Assembly: GCF_900108335.1 (NCBI RefSeq)
Contig: NZ_FNVT01000025.1
Span: forward strand, 62,001-126,000
Length of the DNA stretch: 64,000 nucleotides
Reading direction: 5' to 3'
Source: Nonomuraea solani
GTDB lineage: Bacteria; Actinomycetota; Actinomycetes; Streptosporangiales; Streptosporangiaceae
Below are positions 17,065-24,196 of the stretch, in pieces. The position numbers and the translations under genes are program-made. The notes below the pieces were generated by a model. It was not told the DNA's origin. It saw only the letters and a list, made by a program, of their open reading frames with translations, and ran no database searches. Positions within the stretch are counted from its first letter, which is position 1. Every line of letters begins with the position of its first letter.

Positions 17065-18174
17065 GTGAAGCCACCTGAACGTGTCGCGGTCATCGGAGCG
17101 GGCATCATCGGAGCCAGTGTGGGCTGGAACCTGGCCCGGCAAGGTGCCGAGGTGGTGTTCATCGACGCGGGCCGGCCGGGTGAAGGCGTCACCAACTGGT
17201 CCTTTTCGTGGGTCAATGCCAGCAACAAGACCGTGCGCAAGTCCTACTTCGACCTGAACGTCGCGGGCATGGCGGCGTACCGGGAGCTTGCCGAGGCCAT
17301 CGGGCCGGACTCATGGTGGTATCCCGGCGGCCACCTGCGCTGGGCGGATGATCCCGTGGCGGAGGCGAAGTTCCTGAAAACAGCCGACCTGCTGGCCAGT
17401 TGGGACTACCGGGTCGAGGTGTACACGGGCGCCGAGGTGCGCCGCCGTCTCGAACCCGCTCTCACGGTGCCCGACGGGGTTCCCGTCATGTTCTACCCCG
17501 ACGAAGCCTGGGTGCACGGACGTCATCTCGTCGGCCGCCTGGTCGGTGAGGCCATCGCGTCCGGCGCCGAGCTCCGCTCCGGCGTCGCGGTCCGTGAGAT
17601 CGGCACCGGCGCCGACGGGAGTGTCCGGACGGTCGCTCTGTCCGATGGGAGCGGCCTCGACGTCGACTTCGTCGTGAACGCGGCGGGCCCCGGCGCGTCC
17701 CAGGTCGCCGAGCTCGTCGCACGGCACCTGCCGATGCGCCGGGAACCCGGTGTCGTCACCCGGATCAGCTGTGACCGCGTCCCGATCAGCCGGGCCATGC
17801 ATGCGCCTCACATCGAGATCCGGCCTGACGGAGACGCTTCGATGCTTCTTCACAGCCGCGAGATCGACGCGCTCATCGACACGGTCGAAGATTCAGCGGA
17901 ACTCGCGCGGCTGCTGCACGAATCCGTGCGGCACGTCGTTCCGGAGCTCGGCGACTCCCGCGTGGTGGAGGCACGGGTGGCCAACCGGCCCATCCCGGCC
18001 GATGGGTTCCCCTCGGTGGGAGCGGTGCCGTCCGTGCCGGGCTACTACGAGGCCGTTTCCCACAGCGGCATCACGCTCGGGCCGGTGATCGGCCGGTTGC
18101 TGGCCTCGGAGATCCTCAGCGGGAAGAGAGACGAGATGCTCGCGGACTTCCGCCCGGAGCGGTTCCGTCCGTGA
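17065..18174 (+). CDS. FAD-dependent oxidoreductase, DadA/glycine-oxidase-like
   Basis: 369 aa from the GTG at 17065; upstream codons are open but unlike the family. The N-terminus RVAVIGAGIIGASVGWNLARQGAEVVFID is the dinucleotide-binding fold of DAO-type flavoproteins. The C-terminal part has RPIPADGFPSVGAVP and HSGITLGPVIGRLLASEI, the FAD-closing motif. Substrates in the family are D-amino acids, glycine, sarcosine or related amines. It stands alone, with a possible -10 (CATACT) 50 bases upstream. A short GTG frame after its stop is not counted as a gene. Confidence 0.82.
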   Translation: MKPPERVAVIGAGIIGASVGWNLARQGAEVVFIDAGRPGEGVTNWSFSWVNASNKTVRKSYFDLNVAGMAAYRELAEAIGPDSWWYPGGHLRWADDPVAEAKFLKTADLLASWDYRVEVYTGAEVRRRLEPALTVPDGVPVMFYPDEAWVHGRHLVGRLVGEAIASGAELRSGVAVREIGTGADGSVRTVALSDGSGLDVDFVVNAAGPGASQVAELVARHLPMRREPGVVTRISCDRVPISRAMHAPHIEIRPDGDASMLLHSREIDALIDTVEDSAELARLLHESVRHVVPELGDSRVVEARVANRPIPADGFPSVGAVPSVPGYYEAVSHSGITLGPVIGRLLASEILSGKRDEMLADFRPERFRP

Positions 18175-18263
18175 CAGCCCAAGACCAGGAGGTGTGCGTA
18201 CCGTGGCCCTTCCAGCGCGCCCGGCCGTCCGGCGTCACGGATGTCACCTGGAGATCCTGAGCG

Positions 18264-18956
18264 TCACACCGGCGGCCGGGTGAGTTTGGCGGCCACGGCG
18301 TCGAGGACCCAGTCCAGCCCGGTCGCGAAGGACGTTTCGGCGTCCACCTCCGTGCCGTCGTGCACGGCCTTGGCCAGCGCCGGGAAGCGGCCCGTGGCCA
18401 GCATCCTCGTCACGTGCGGGCCGGAGGCGCGCTGCCAGTCGCGCTTGGACAGGCCCGTGGCGCGCTCGGCCCGCAGGTTCGCGATCTCACGCCTGATCGC
18501 GCCGGTGAGGTAGGCGCTGACGGTCTCCACGGCGCGCATGACGGTGTCGAGATCGGCGAGGCCGTCGAGGGCGGCCAGCTTGGCCTCGGTCACGGCGAGG
18601 GCGTTCGGGCCCAGGGCCGGACGGCCGCCGAGCAGGTCGGCCAGCCATTCGTGACGGAGGGTGGCCTGCCTGGTGCGGTGGGCGTGGATGCGCAGCACCT
18701 CCCGCCAGTCGCCGGGCCGCTCCTCAGGGAGGATCTCGGCGTGGACCTCGTCCACCATGAGGTCGAACAGCTCCTCCTTGGTGGAGATGTACCCGTACAG
18801 CCGCATCGGGCCGGCGTCCAGCCGGGCGGCGACCTTGCGCAACGACACCGCCTCCAGGCCGCCCTCGTCGGCCAGCGCGATGGCGGCGGCGACGATGCGC
18901 TCCCGGTCGAGCGGCACAGGGCGAGTCGGCGGCTCCGGCCGGTCCCACACAGTCAT
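18264..18956 (-). CDS. TetR-family repressor with TetR-type C-terminal domain
   Basis: 230 aa. The helix-turn-helix at about 30-65 (LDRERIVAAAIALADEGG, VSLRKVAARLDAG, RLYGYISTKEEL) is followed by the C-terminal domain found in tetracycline-repressor-like proteins (FATGLDWVLDAVAAKL near the end). It is divergent from the TetX-like flavoprotein with only 53 bases between, so it very probably represses that gene and itself. Tetracyclines need not be the ligand: many actinomycete members respond to other aromatic compounds. Confidence 0.88.
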   Translation of the reverse strand: MTVWDRPEPPTRPVPLDRERIVAAAIALADEGGLEAVSLRKVAARLDAGPMRLYGYISTKEELFDLMVDEVHAEILPEERPGDWREVLRIHAHRTRQATLRHEWLADLLGGRPALGPNALAVTEAKLAALDGLADLDTVMRAVETVSAYLTGAIRREIANLRAERATGLSKRDWQRASGPHVTRMLATGRFPALAKAVHDGTEVDAETSFATGLDWVLDAVAAKLTRPPV

Positions 18957-19009
18957 GGTTACATCGTACTGTTGCGATACAGTGTATTGGACAAATACAG
19001 TGAATCGCT
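18957..19009. promoter_or_regulatory. Divergent promoter/operator of the TetR and TetX-like genes
   Basis: The 53-base gap holds ACTGT-N6-ACAGT at 18969-18984 and two direct copies of ATACAGTG (18979-18986 and 18995-19002) 16 bases apart. TTGCGA (18972-18977) and TACAGT (18996-19001), 18 bases apart, could drive the + strand gene. The transcript would then start at or next to the ATG at 19010, which has no ribosome-binding site, so translation is probably leaderless. The operator role is inferred. Confidence 0.6.
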
Positions 19010-20272
19010 ATGAGACATCGTATAGCCGTAGTGGGAGGCGGCCCCGCCGGCCTCACCTTCGCCCGTGTCCTGCACCGCCACGGTCACCCCGTCACCGTCC
19101 TCGAACGCGATCCCGCCCCCGACGCCCGTCCCCTGGGCGGCACGCTCGACCTGCACGAAGGGATGGGTCAGCTCGCGCTGAGCAAGGCGGGGCTGCTGGC
19201 GGACTTCCAGGCGCTGTCCCGTCCGGAGGGGCAGGCCATGCGCATCCTGGACGTGGACGGGACCGTCCTCCGCGACTGGCAACCCCGTCCGGATGAACGG
19301 GCCAATCCCGAGATAGACCGGGGACAACTCCGCGACCTGCTGCTCGGCCCCCTCGACGTCCAGTGGGGGCGAGGCGTGACGGAGGTGGTGCCGGGCGCCC
19401 CGGACGGGGTGCTGGTCCGTTTCGCGGACGGGCGACAGGAGACGTTCGACCTCGTGGTCGGCGCGGACGGCGCCTGGTCCCGGGTACGCCCGGCGGTCTC
19501 GTCCGCGACGCCGCACTACACCGGCATCTCCGTGGTCGAGACCTCCCTGGACGACGTCGACACCCGCCACCCCGGCCTCGCCCGGCTGATCGGCGACGGT
19601 TCCGTGGCCGTGTACGGCGTGAACCGCGCTGTCGTCGCCCAGCGCAACAGCGGCGGCCACGTCAAGGTGTACGCCCAGTTCCGCGCGCCGCTGGACTGGC
19701 ACACGAACCCGGACCGGCATCTGGGCCTGAACCGGCGCACGGACAGGGACGCAGACCGCGACCCGGGCCTGGACCTGAGTCTGGACCCGGGCCTGGACCC
19801 GAGCCGCGACCCGGGCCTGGACGCGGGCCTGGACGCGGGTCTGGACGCGGGCCTGGACCTGGCCGACGTCGAGGCGGTGCGATCAAGCCTGCTGGCCCTG
19901 TTCGACGGCTGGGCCGCTCCCGTCCTCGACCTCCTCCGCCACGGCACCGCCTTCGCCCACCGCCCCCTTTACGTCCTGCCCGTGTTCCACACCTGGACCC
20001 ACGTCCCCGGGGTGACGCTCCTGGGCGACGCCGCCCACCTGATGCCTCCCCTGGGGGTGGGCGCGAACCTCGCGATGCTGGAAGGCGCCGAACTCGCCGA
20101 GTCCATCGCCGCCGCCCCGGGCGATCTGGACAAGATCGTCCAGACCTTCGAGGAACAGATGTGGGCACGGGCCGTAAAGTGGGCGAAGTTCACGGCGGCC
20201 GGCCTGGAACGCCTCGTCAGCCCGGACCCCACCGAAGCCCTCGCCCTCTTCGACGAAGTTCAGGCATCCTGA
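19010..20272 (+). CDS. TetX-like FAD monooxygenase with an internal repeat insertion
   Basis: 420 aa. Class A flavin monooxygenase: the FAD motif VVGGGPAGLTFARVLHRHG at the N-terminus, GGTLDLHEG and EIDRGQLRDLLL as in TetX-type enzymes, the DG motif LVVGADGAWSRVR, and the closing GDAAHLMPPLGVGANLAM. TetX proteins hydroxylate and inactivate tetracyclines; close relatives act on other polyaromatics. Odd feature: residues about 248-284 are a low-complexity run of DPGLD/DAGLD units coded by 12-base repeats, which lengthens a loop before the LADVEAVRSSLLALF helix. Probably leaderless and repressed by the divergent TetR protein. Tetracycline resistance is not shown by sequence alone. Confidence 0.85.
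   Translation: MRHRIAVVGGGPAGLTFARVLHRHGHPVTVLERDPAPDARPLGGTLDLHEGMGQLALSKAGLLADFQALSRPEGQAMRILDVDGTVLRDWQPRPDERANPEIDRGQLRDLLLGPLDVQWGRGVTEVVPGAPDGVLVRFADGRQETFDLVVGADGAWSRVRPAVSSATPHYTGISVVETSLDDVDTRHPGLARLIGDGSVAVYGVNRAVVAQRNSGGHVKVYAQFRAPLDWHTNPDRHLGLNRRTDRDADRDPGLDLSLDPGLDPSRDPGLDAGLDAGLDAGLDLADVEAVRSSLLALFDGWAAPVLDLLRHGTAFAHRPLYVLPVFHTWTHVPGVTLLGDAAHLMPPLGVGANLAMLEGAELAESIAAAPGDLDKIVQTFEEQMWARAVKWAKFTAAGLERLVSPDPTEALALFDEVQAS
19752..19859 (+). repeat. In-frame 12-bp minisatellite inside the monooxygenase gene
   Basis: Units like GGCCTGGACGCG and GGCCTGGACCCG recur about nine times, coding DAGLD/DPGLD. The last four units are almost identical. The unit length is a multiple of three, so copy-number change would keep the frame. 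Confidence 0.8.
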
Positions 20273-20448
20273 CCGCCGAGCGCGAGGGCACCTGCGGCTC
20301 GCTTCGACCCTGCCTCACGACCTAGAGCAGCCTCGCTCGGCGCCCTCAAGCTCCTCGACGCCGCCCGCCGGTTCCACGCCCCAGCCGGCGAGCCAAGGGC
20401 TCCATGCAGGGCAAAGCGCCTGATCAGGCTGGTGTTATCGTCCATCGC

Positions 20449-20820
20449 ATGACCGAACTGATCGCCCCCCACGGAACGGCTCCATTCCTCATGGCTCACA
20501 GCGCGTGACGAGTGGCCTGGAGCTCACCAGGACGGGGCCGGCCTACGTCTGGTCGCTGACGACGACCTCAACACTCCGGAAGGCTTCGCCTCATGGGTCG
20601 AGCGACTGCGCCGGCAGTCGGACCGTTCGCTGCCCGTCGGGGAAGGAAGCGTGCACGCCACCCACTGGTGGATCGCCGACGGCGAGACGTACCTCGTGGA
20701 AGGAACGGCGGTGTCCTGGAAGATGTGCGCAACACCGAAATAGGGGTCAAGCGCCGTTACTGGATCGCTCTCGACGACGCCGGTGATAGGCATTCATCGG
20801 TGACAGCGATGACCGTGTAG
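20449..20820 (+). pseudogene. Broken GNAT acetyltransferase gene
   Basis: Three pieces of one GNAT protein are found in order. MTELIAP starts at the ATG at 20449 and meets a TGA at 20506. One frame over, from 20507, the reading DEWPGAHQDGAGLRLVADDD, then a WVERLRRQSDRS and HATHWWIADGETYL segment, matches the family N-terminal half. Back in the first frame from about 20701 comes RNGGVLEDVRNTE, then RRYWIAL, the family C-terminus. About 70 central codons, including the acetyl-CoA-binding loop, are missing. A frameshift and an internal deletion therefore make the gene non-functional. Confidence 0.75.
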
Positions 20821-20961
20821 TCGGCCCACGGGCGGGGATGGCGCCGGAGGCGCGGGGGTTGCGCCCGGGAGGGCGCCTGGTCAGGGGGTCTGAGCTTTGT
20901 GCGCGTAGCGCTCCTGCGCGAAGGCGTTTCGGGGCGGGCATACGGGGCCCACCGGGTAGCC

Positions 20962-20986
20962 GGCCCACGCGTGGGTGGCGTGGGCC
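20962..20986. other. GC-rich hairpin of unknown role
   Basis: GGCCCACGC (20962-20970) pairs with GCGTGGGCC (20978-20986) around a 7-base loop; CCCACGCGTGGG at 20964-20975 is a second, overlapping palindrome. It lies in a 257-base stretch without genes between the GNAT remnant and the next terminator. No T-run follows, so a terminator role is uncertain. Confidence 0.4.
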
Positions 20987-21016
20987 CACCGTGTGGTCGG
21001 CCCTTGGGGAAACGCG

Positions 21017-21051
21017 ACAAGCGCGCGCCCCACGGTGGGACGCGCGCTTGT
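21017..21051 (-). terminator. Terminator hairpin of the CHAP-type hydrolase gene
   Basis: ACAAGCGCGCG (21017-21027) and CGCGCGCTTGT (21041-21051) form a perfect 11-bp stem, with a further CCCA/TGGG pairing inside. It starts 26 bases after the hydrolase stop codon on the minus strand and is followed there by CGCGTTTCCCC. Confidence 0.65.
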
Positions 21052-21077
21052 TCTGGAAGCAGGGAAAGCCGAGTTCG

Positions 21078-21794
21078 TCAGCCGGCGTACTCAGGGTAGC
21101 CGTACCCGACCACCTGCGACTTCGGACGGATCCGCTCCTCGACCTTGCCGTTGCCGGTGTTGCCCTCGACGGTCGAGATGGTGCCGTTCTGGTTGTCCTT
21201 CACGACGAAGCCGACGTGCTGGATGTCGCTGATGCTCTTGCTGCCGCTCCACGAGAAGAAGACGACGGCGCCCGGCTTGGCGAGGGTGCCGAAGCGGTGG
21301 TTGGCGGCGAACCACTTGGCGTGGGCGACGGTGTAGGCGTCCCAGCCCACCTGCGGGCGGGCGCCGGTCTGCTCGCCGACCCAAGAGACGAACATCGAGC
21401 ACCATGCGGCGTTCAGGTACGCGGCGCGGTTGCCGCCGTCACGGGCGACGGTCTCGGCGGCGCGCTGCGAGGCGGCGTACCACTGCTGGAACTTGGTGCC
21501 GCCGCCGCTGGCGTTCTCCGAGGTGCCCACCTGGGCCTTGGCCAGGGCGAGGACCTGGTCGGCGGTGACGTTGACCTTGGTCTCTTCGGAGTGGTCGGTG
21601 CTGGCGCCGCCGGCCTTGTGGGCGGCGATGGCGGTGGCCGGGTGCTTGGCGGCGGTGGCCGCCGCGACGCCGGTCGCGGTGTCGGCGCTGGCGGTGTTGG
21701 CGGGGCCGGCGAAGGCCGAGGCCACGATGGTGGCGCCGAGCAGGGCGCGGGCGATGTTGGTCTTGGGCGCGGTGAAAGTACGGTGCTTGGCCAT
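21078..21794 (-). CDS. Secreted CHAP/NlpC-P60-like cell-wall hydrolase
   Basis: 238 aa with an atypical long signal region (MAKHRTFTAPKTNIARALLGATIVASAFAGP, cleavage near ASA-D) and an Ala-rich linker to about residue 75. The catalytic domain has Cys132 in AAWCSMFVSWVG, His193 in IQHVGFVV and a third polar residue in TVEGNTG (Glu210 or Asn212), as in CHAP amidase/endopeptidase domains. It should cut peptidoglycan stem or cross-bridge peptides outside the cell. A c-di-AMP riboswitch precedes it, as known for resuscitation-factor and NlpC/P60 genes of actinomycetes, and a strong hairpin follows, so it is a single-gene unit. Confidence 0.85.
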   Translation of the reverse strand: MAKHRTFTAPKTNIARALLGATIVASAFAGPANTASADTATGVAAATAAKHPATAIAAHKAGGASTDHSEETKVNVTADQVLALAKAQVGTSENASGGGTKFQQWYAASQRAAETVARDGGNRAAYLNAAWCSMFVSWVGEQTGARPQVGWDAYTVAHAKWFAANHRFGTLAKPGAVVFFSWSGSKSISDIQHVGFVVKDNQNGTISTVEGNTGNGKVEERIRPKSQVVGYGYPEYAG

Positions 21795-21820
21795 CGAGGG
21801 GGTTGCTCCTTGCTTCCATG

Positions 21821-21934
21821 CCGCTTACCGGGTTAGCTGACGGGTTCGGGCGTGGAAGCTGCCCTACGGCACCGAAGTGCCGATTCACCCCAAAGGACTG
21901 GGTCCCCGGTTCCGCCCGGAGGCGGATTCAGCGG
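21821..21934 (-). promoter_or_regulatory. c-di-AMP (ydaO/yuaA) riboswitch
   Basis: Read on the minus strand, the leader holds the conserved ydaO core in order: CCGCTGAATCCGCC, GGAACCGGGGACCCA, TTTGGGGTGAATC, GTAGGGC, CCCGAACCCGTCAGCTAA, and CCCGGTAAGCGG. The closing stem pairs CCGCT (21930-21934) with AGCGG (21821-21825). The aptamer ends 26 bases before the hydrolase ATG. This class binds cyclic di-AMP and usually lowers expression of osmotic and cell-wall hydrolase genes. An 8-bp hairpin, TCACAGGA-CGA-TCCTGTGA (21935-21953), sits directly upstream. Confidence 0.93.
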
Positions 21935-22006
21935 TCACAGGACGATCCTGTGATGTGTCGTGCGATGGTCAGACATAGTCGGACAAACCGGATCTATGCC
22001 TTGCGA

Positions 22007-22044
22007 TGCCCCATAAGGTAATACATGGGGCAAGAGGATTACAA
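22007..22044 (-). promoter_or_regulatory. Candidate promoter with inverted repeat for the riboswitch transcript
   Basis: On the minus strand TTGTAA (22044-22039) and TACCTT (22020-22015) are 18 bases apart. An exact inverted repeat, TGCCCCAT (22007-22014) and ATGGGGCA (22025-22032), flanks the -10 and could be a repressor site or a hairpin at the RNA start. The rest of 22045-22258 shows no supported feature. Confidence 0.35.
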
Positions 22045-22258
22045 ATCCATAAAGACCCAGCATGTGAGCGTTGACCGGAACCCCCGTAATGGCAAGGGAT
22101 TCGTCAAGGCACATGATCGAGAATTCGCCTGGGCCCTCCGATCGCGAACCACCCCCGCAGGGGCCTCCGTCCGCGTCTGACCAGGTACAACAGGGGCCTT
22201 CCCCAGGTAATTCCCCGGTCATGACAACGCCATGAAAACCCCGCCCAGCACGGCAAAG

Positions 22259-22285
22259 TGGCGGACCACGCGGGTCCGCCACTAT
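22259..22285 (-). terminator. Terminator hairpin after the aldo/keto reductase gene
   Basis: AGTGGCGGACC (22259-22269) and GGTCCGCCACT (22275-22285) form an 11-bp perfect stem with a 5-base loop, 48 bases past the reductase stop on the minus strand, followed there by TTTGCCG. Confidence 0.65.
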
Positions 22286-22332
22286 CGGCCGTAAACCTCC
22301 TGAGTCACATGAGCCCCATAAAGCTAAAGGCA

Positions 22333-23163
22333 TCACCTCATGTTGAACGTGTCGGGGTCCGGCCCGATGCGCCGGTTCCTGTTCATCGCGCCGATCGCCG
22401 CCATGTCCTCCGTATCGAGGATGAACCCGAACACGTCGAAGTTCTCGCCCATCCGCGACGGCGTCACGGACTTGGGGATGACGACGTGGCCGAGCTGCAG
22501 ATGCCACCGCAGCACGATCTGCGCCGGAGTCCTGCCGTGCTTCTCGGACAGCACCGTCAGCGCCGGATCGTCCAGCAGCCCCTTGCCCTGCCCCAGCGGG
22601 CTCCACGCCTCCGTGAGAATGCCGTTGGCCTCGTGGAACTCCCGCATCTCCCGCTGCTGGAAGTACGGGTGCAGCTCGATCTGGTTGATGGACGGCGTGA
22701 TGCCGGCCTCGTTCATCAGCCGCGTGAGCGCGCCGACGGTGAAGTTGGAGACGCCGATGGCCCTGGCCCGCCCGTCACGGTAGATCTTCTCCATGGCCTT
22801 CCACGCCTGCACGTACTTGTCCTGCTCCGGCACCGGCCAGTGCATGAGGAACAGGTCGATGTGGTCGAGGCCGAGCCGGGACAGGCTCTCGTCGAAGGCC
22901 TCCTCGGCGCGGCCGTGGTCGGAGTTCCACAGCTTCGTGGTCACGAACACCCGCTCGCGCGGCAGCCCGCTCCCGAGCACGGCCCGCCCGACCCCTTCCT
23001 CGTTGCCGTACGCGGCGGCGGTGTCGACGTGCCGGTAGCCGATCTCCAGGGCGGTCCGTACGGCCTGTTCGGCCTCGTCGGCGGCCACCTGCCAGACGCC
23101 GTACCCGAGCTGCGGGATCTGCACGCCATCGGTGTTGAGCATGAGCGAATTCATACCCTCCAT
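22333..23163 (-). CDS. Aldo/keto reductase
   Basis: 276 aa TIM-barrel NADPH oxidoreductase of the 2,5-diketo-gluconate-reductase-like branch. The catalytic tetrad is visible: Asp47 and Tyr52 in HVDTAAAYGNE, Lys77 in TTKLWN, His108 in LMHWP. Cofactor-site segments GVSNF, NQIELHP and IPKSV are also present. The start is uncertain: Met1, Met4 (23154) and Met8 (23142) all fit, and the GGAGGG stretch lies inside the first codons, which favours a downstream start. It stands alone, with its own terminator. Substrate unknown. Confidence 0.88.
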   Translation of the reverse strand: MEGMNSLMLNTDGVQIPQLGYGVWQVAADEAEQAVRTALEIGYRHVDTAAAYGNEEGVGRAVLGSGLPRERVFVTTKLWNSDHGRAEEAFDESLSRLGLDHIDLFLMHWPVPEQDKYVQAWKAMEKIYRDGRARAIGVSNFTVGALTRLMNEAGITPSINQIELHPYFQQREMREFHEANGILTEAWSPLGQGKGLLDDPALTVLSEKHGRTPAQIVLRWHLQLGHVVIPKSVTPSRMGENFDVFGFILDTEDMAAIGAMNRNRRIGPDPDTFNMR

Positions 23164-23251
23164 TGTTCACGTCGCGTTTCTGGCGGCTTAAGGCGGCGGG
23201 GCTAGCTTGAAGCGGTCGTGAACGGGCCATCACCCGGCTGGGAGGGCATGA

Positions 23252-24196
23252 GTGGTCGAACAGGCGTCGGCCTGGGTGGAGTCGCCGCTCCAGATGCTGT
23301 GCGCCGTCGAAGCCCACCACGCCGGGCTTCTCGGCCCGGCGACCGTCGTCGTGCCCCGGGCGGGCCTGCGGCCGCTGAAGGCCACTCGCCGGGAGCTGCG
23401 CTCACTCGGGCTGCCCGGCGGGCTGGAGCTGGCCGAGCCGCGTGAGAGCATGCCCAGGCCGGTACAGGCCGTGGGCGACGCCTTCTCCGGCAAGGTCCAG
23501 TTGCGCTGGCTCACCTCGAGGCCCGGCCACATCGTCATCGTGGACGACGGGCTGGCCACGCTCCGGCTGCTGGAGCTGCTGGCGGCGGGCCCGTACAAAC
23601 CGCTGCTGCGCGCCCGCGCCCGGCCGACCCGGCTGCGTTCCGCGCTGGGCCTGGCCGCCGCGCTGCGGCTGCGCCTGAGCAAGGTGTCGGTGTTCACCGC
23701 CCTGCCCGTGGACGACGAGCTGGCCGAGGGCGTCCGCCGCGCCGGGGTCGACCTCGTCCGCCACGACTTCGCCTGGCTGCGCGCCCAGCCGCCGAGCGCC
23801 GAGGGCCCGGCCGAGCGCACGGTCGTGCTCGGCACCTCGCTCGTGCGCAACGGCCTGGTGCACCGCGAGCAGTACCTGAACTGGCTGACCGACCTGGCCA
23901 CGCGCGAGCCGCTGGCCTACTATCCGCACCGCCGCGAGGACCCCGTGGACGTCGCGCTGATCCGGGAGAGCCCCGGGATCACCGTCCACGACGCCGGCGC
24001 GCCCGCCGAGCTGACGCTGCGCGGCCTGGATCCCGGCCAGCGCGTGCTCAGCCTGCCCTCCACCGCGATCACCTCGCTGCGGGTGCTGCTCAGCCCGCGC
24101 GGTGTCGCCGTCGAGCCCGTGAACGTACCCGATGACTGGTGGACCAGCAGGGCGGCCCCCGCCCTGCGATCGCATTTGACCGGAGTGTCCAGTTGA
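23252..24196 (+). CDS. Sialyltransferase-like (GT52-type) glycosyltransferase
   Basis: 314 aa. The N-terminus WVESPLQMLCAVEAHHAG and a later YYPHRRED segment resemble the LPS sialyltransferase/GT52 group, a GT-B fold using CMP-sugars. The HIVIVDDGLATLRLLELL stretch fits the middle of the fold. The GTG start has GGAGGG 5 bases upstream. Its TGA overlaps the TTG start of the next gene. With the CMP-nonulosonate enzyme nearby, transfer of a nonulosonic acid onto a surface glycan is likely. Acceptor and linkage are unknown. Confidence 0.62.
   Translation: MVEQASAWVESPLQMLCAVEAHHAGLLGPATVVVPRAGLRPLKATRRELRSLGLPGGLELAEPRESMPRPVQAVGDAFSGKVQLRWLTSRPGHIVIVDDGLATLRLLELLAAGPYKPLLRARARPTRLRSALGLAAALRLRLSKVSVFTALPVDDELAEGVRRAGVDLVRHDFAWLRAQPPSAEGPAERTVVLGTSLVRNGLVHREQYLNWLTDLATREPLAYYPHRREDPVDVALIRESPGITVHDAGAPAELTLRGLDPGQRVLSLPSTAITSLRVLLSPRGVAVEPVNVPDDWWTSRAAPALRSHLTGVSS

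Noticed and set aside
18203..18283. 26-codon GTG frame with GGAGG upstream, after the DadA-like gene
   Set aside because: Too short, no family pattern, and it overlaps the TetR gene on the other strand.
20273..20448. Possible coding remnant upstream of the GNAT pseudogene
   Set aside because: Short open frames on both strands show no family resemblance, so only non-coding or unassigned sequence is reported.
22064..22180. 38-codon GTG frame in the gap between the riboswitch and the aldo/keto reductase
   Set aside because: No ribosome-binding site and only about 65% GC at third positions, far below real genes here.
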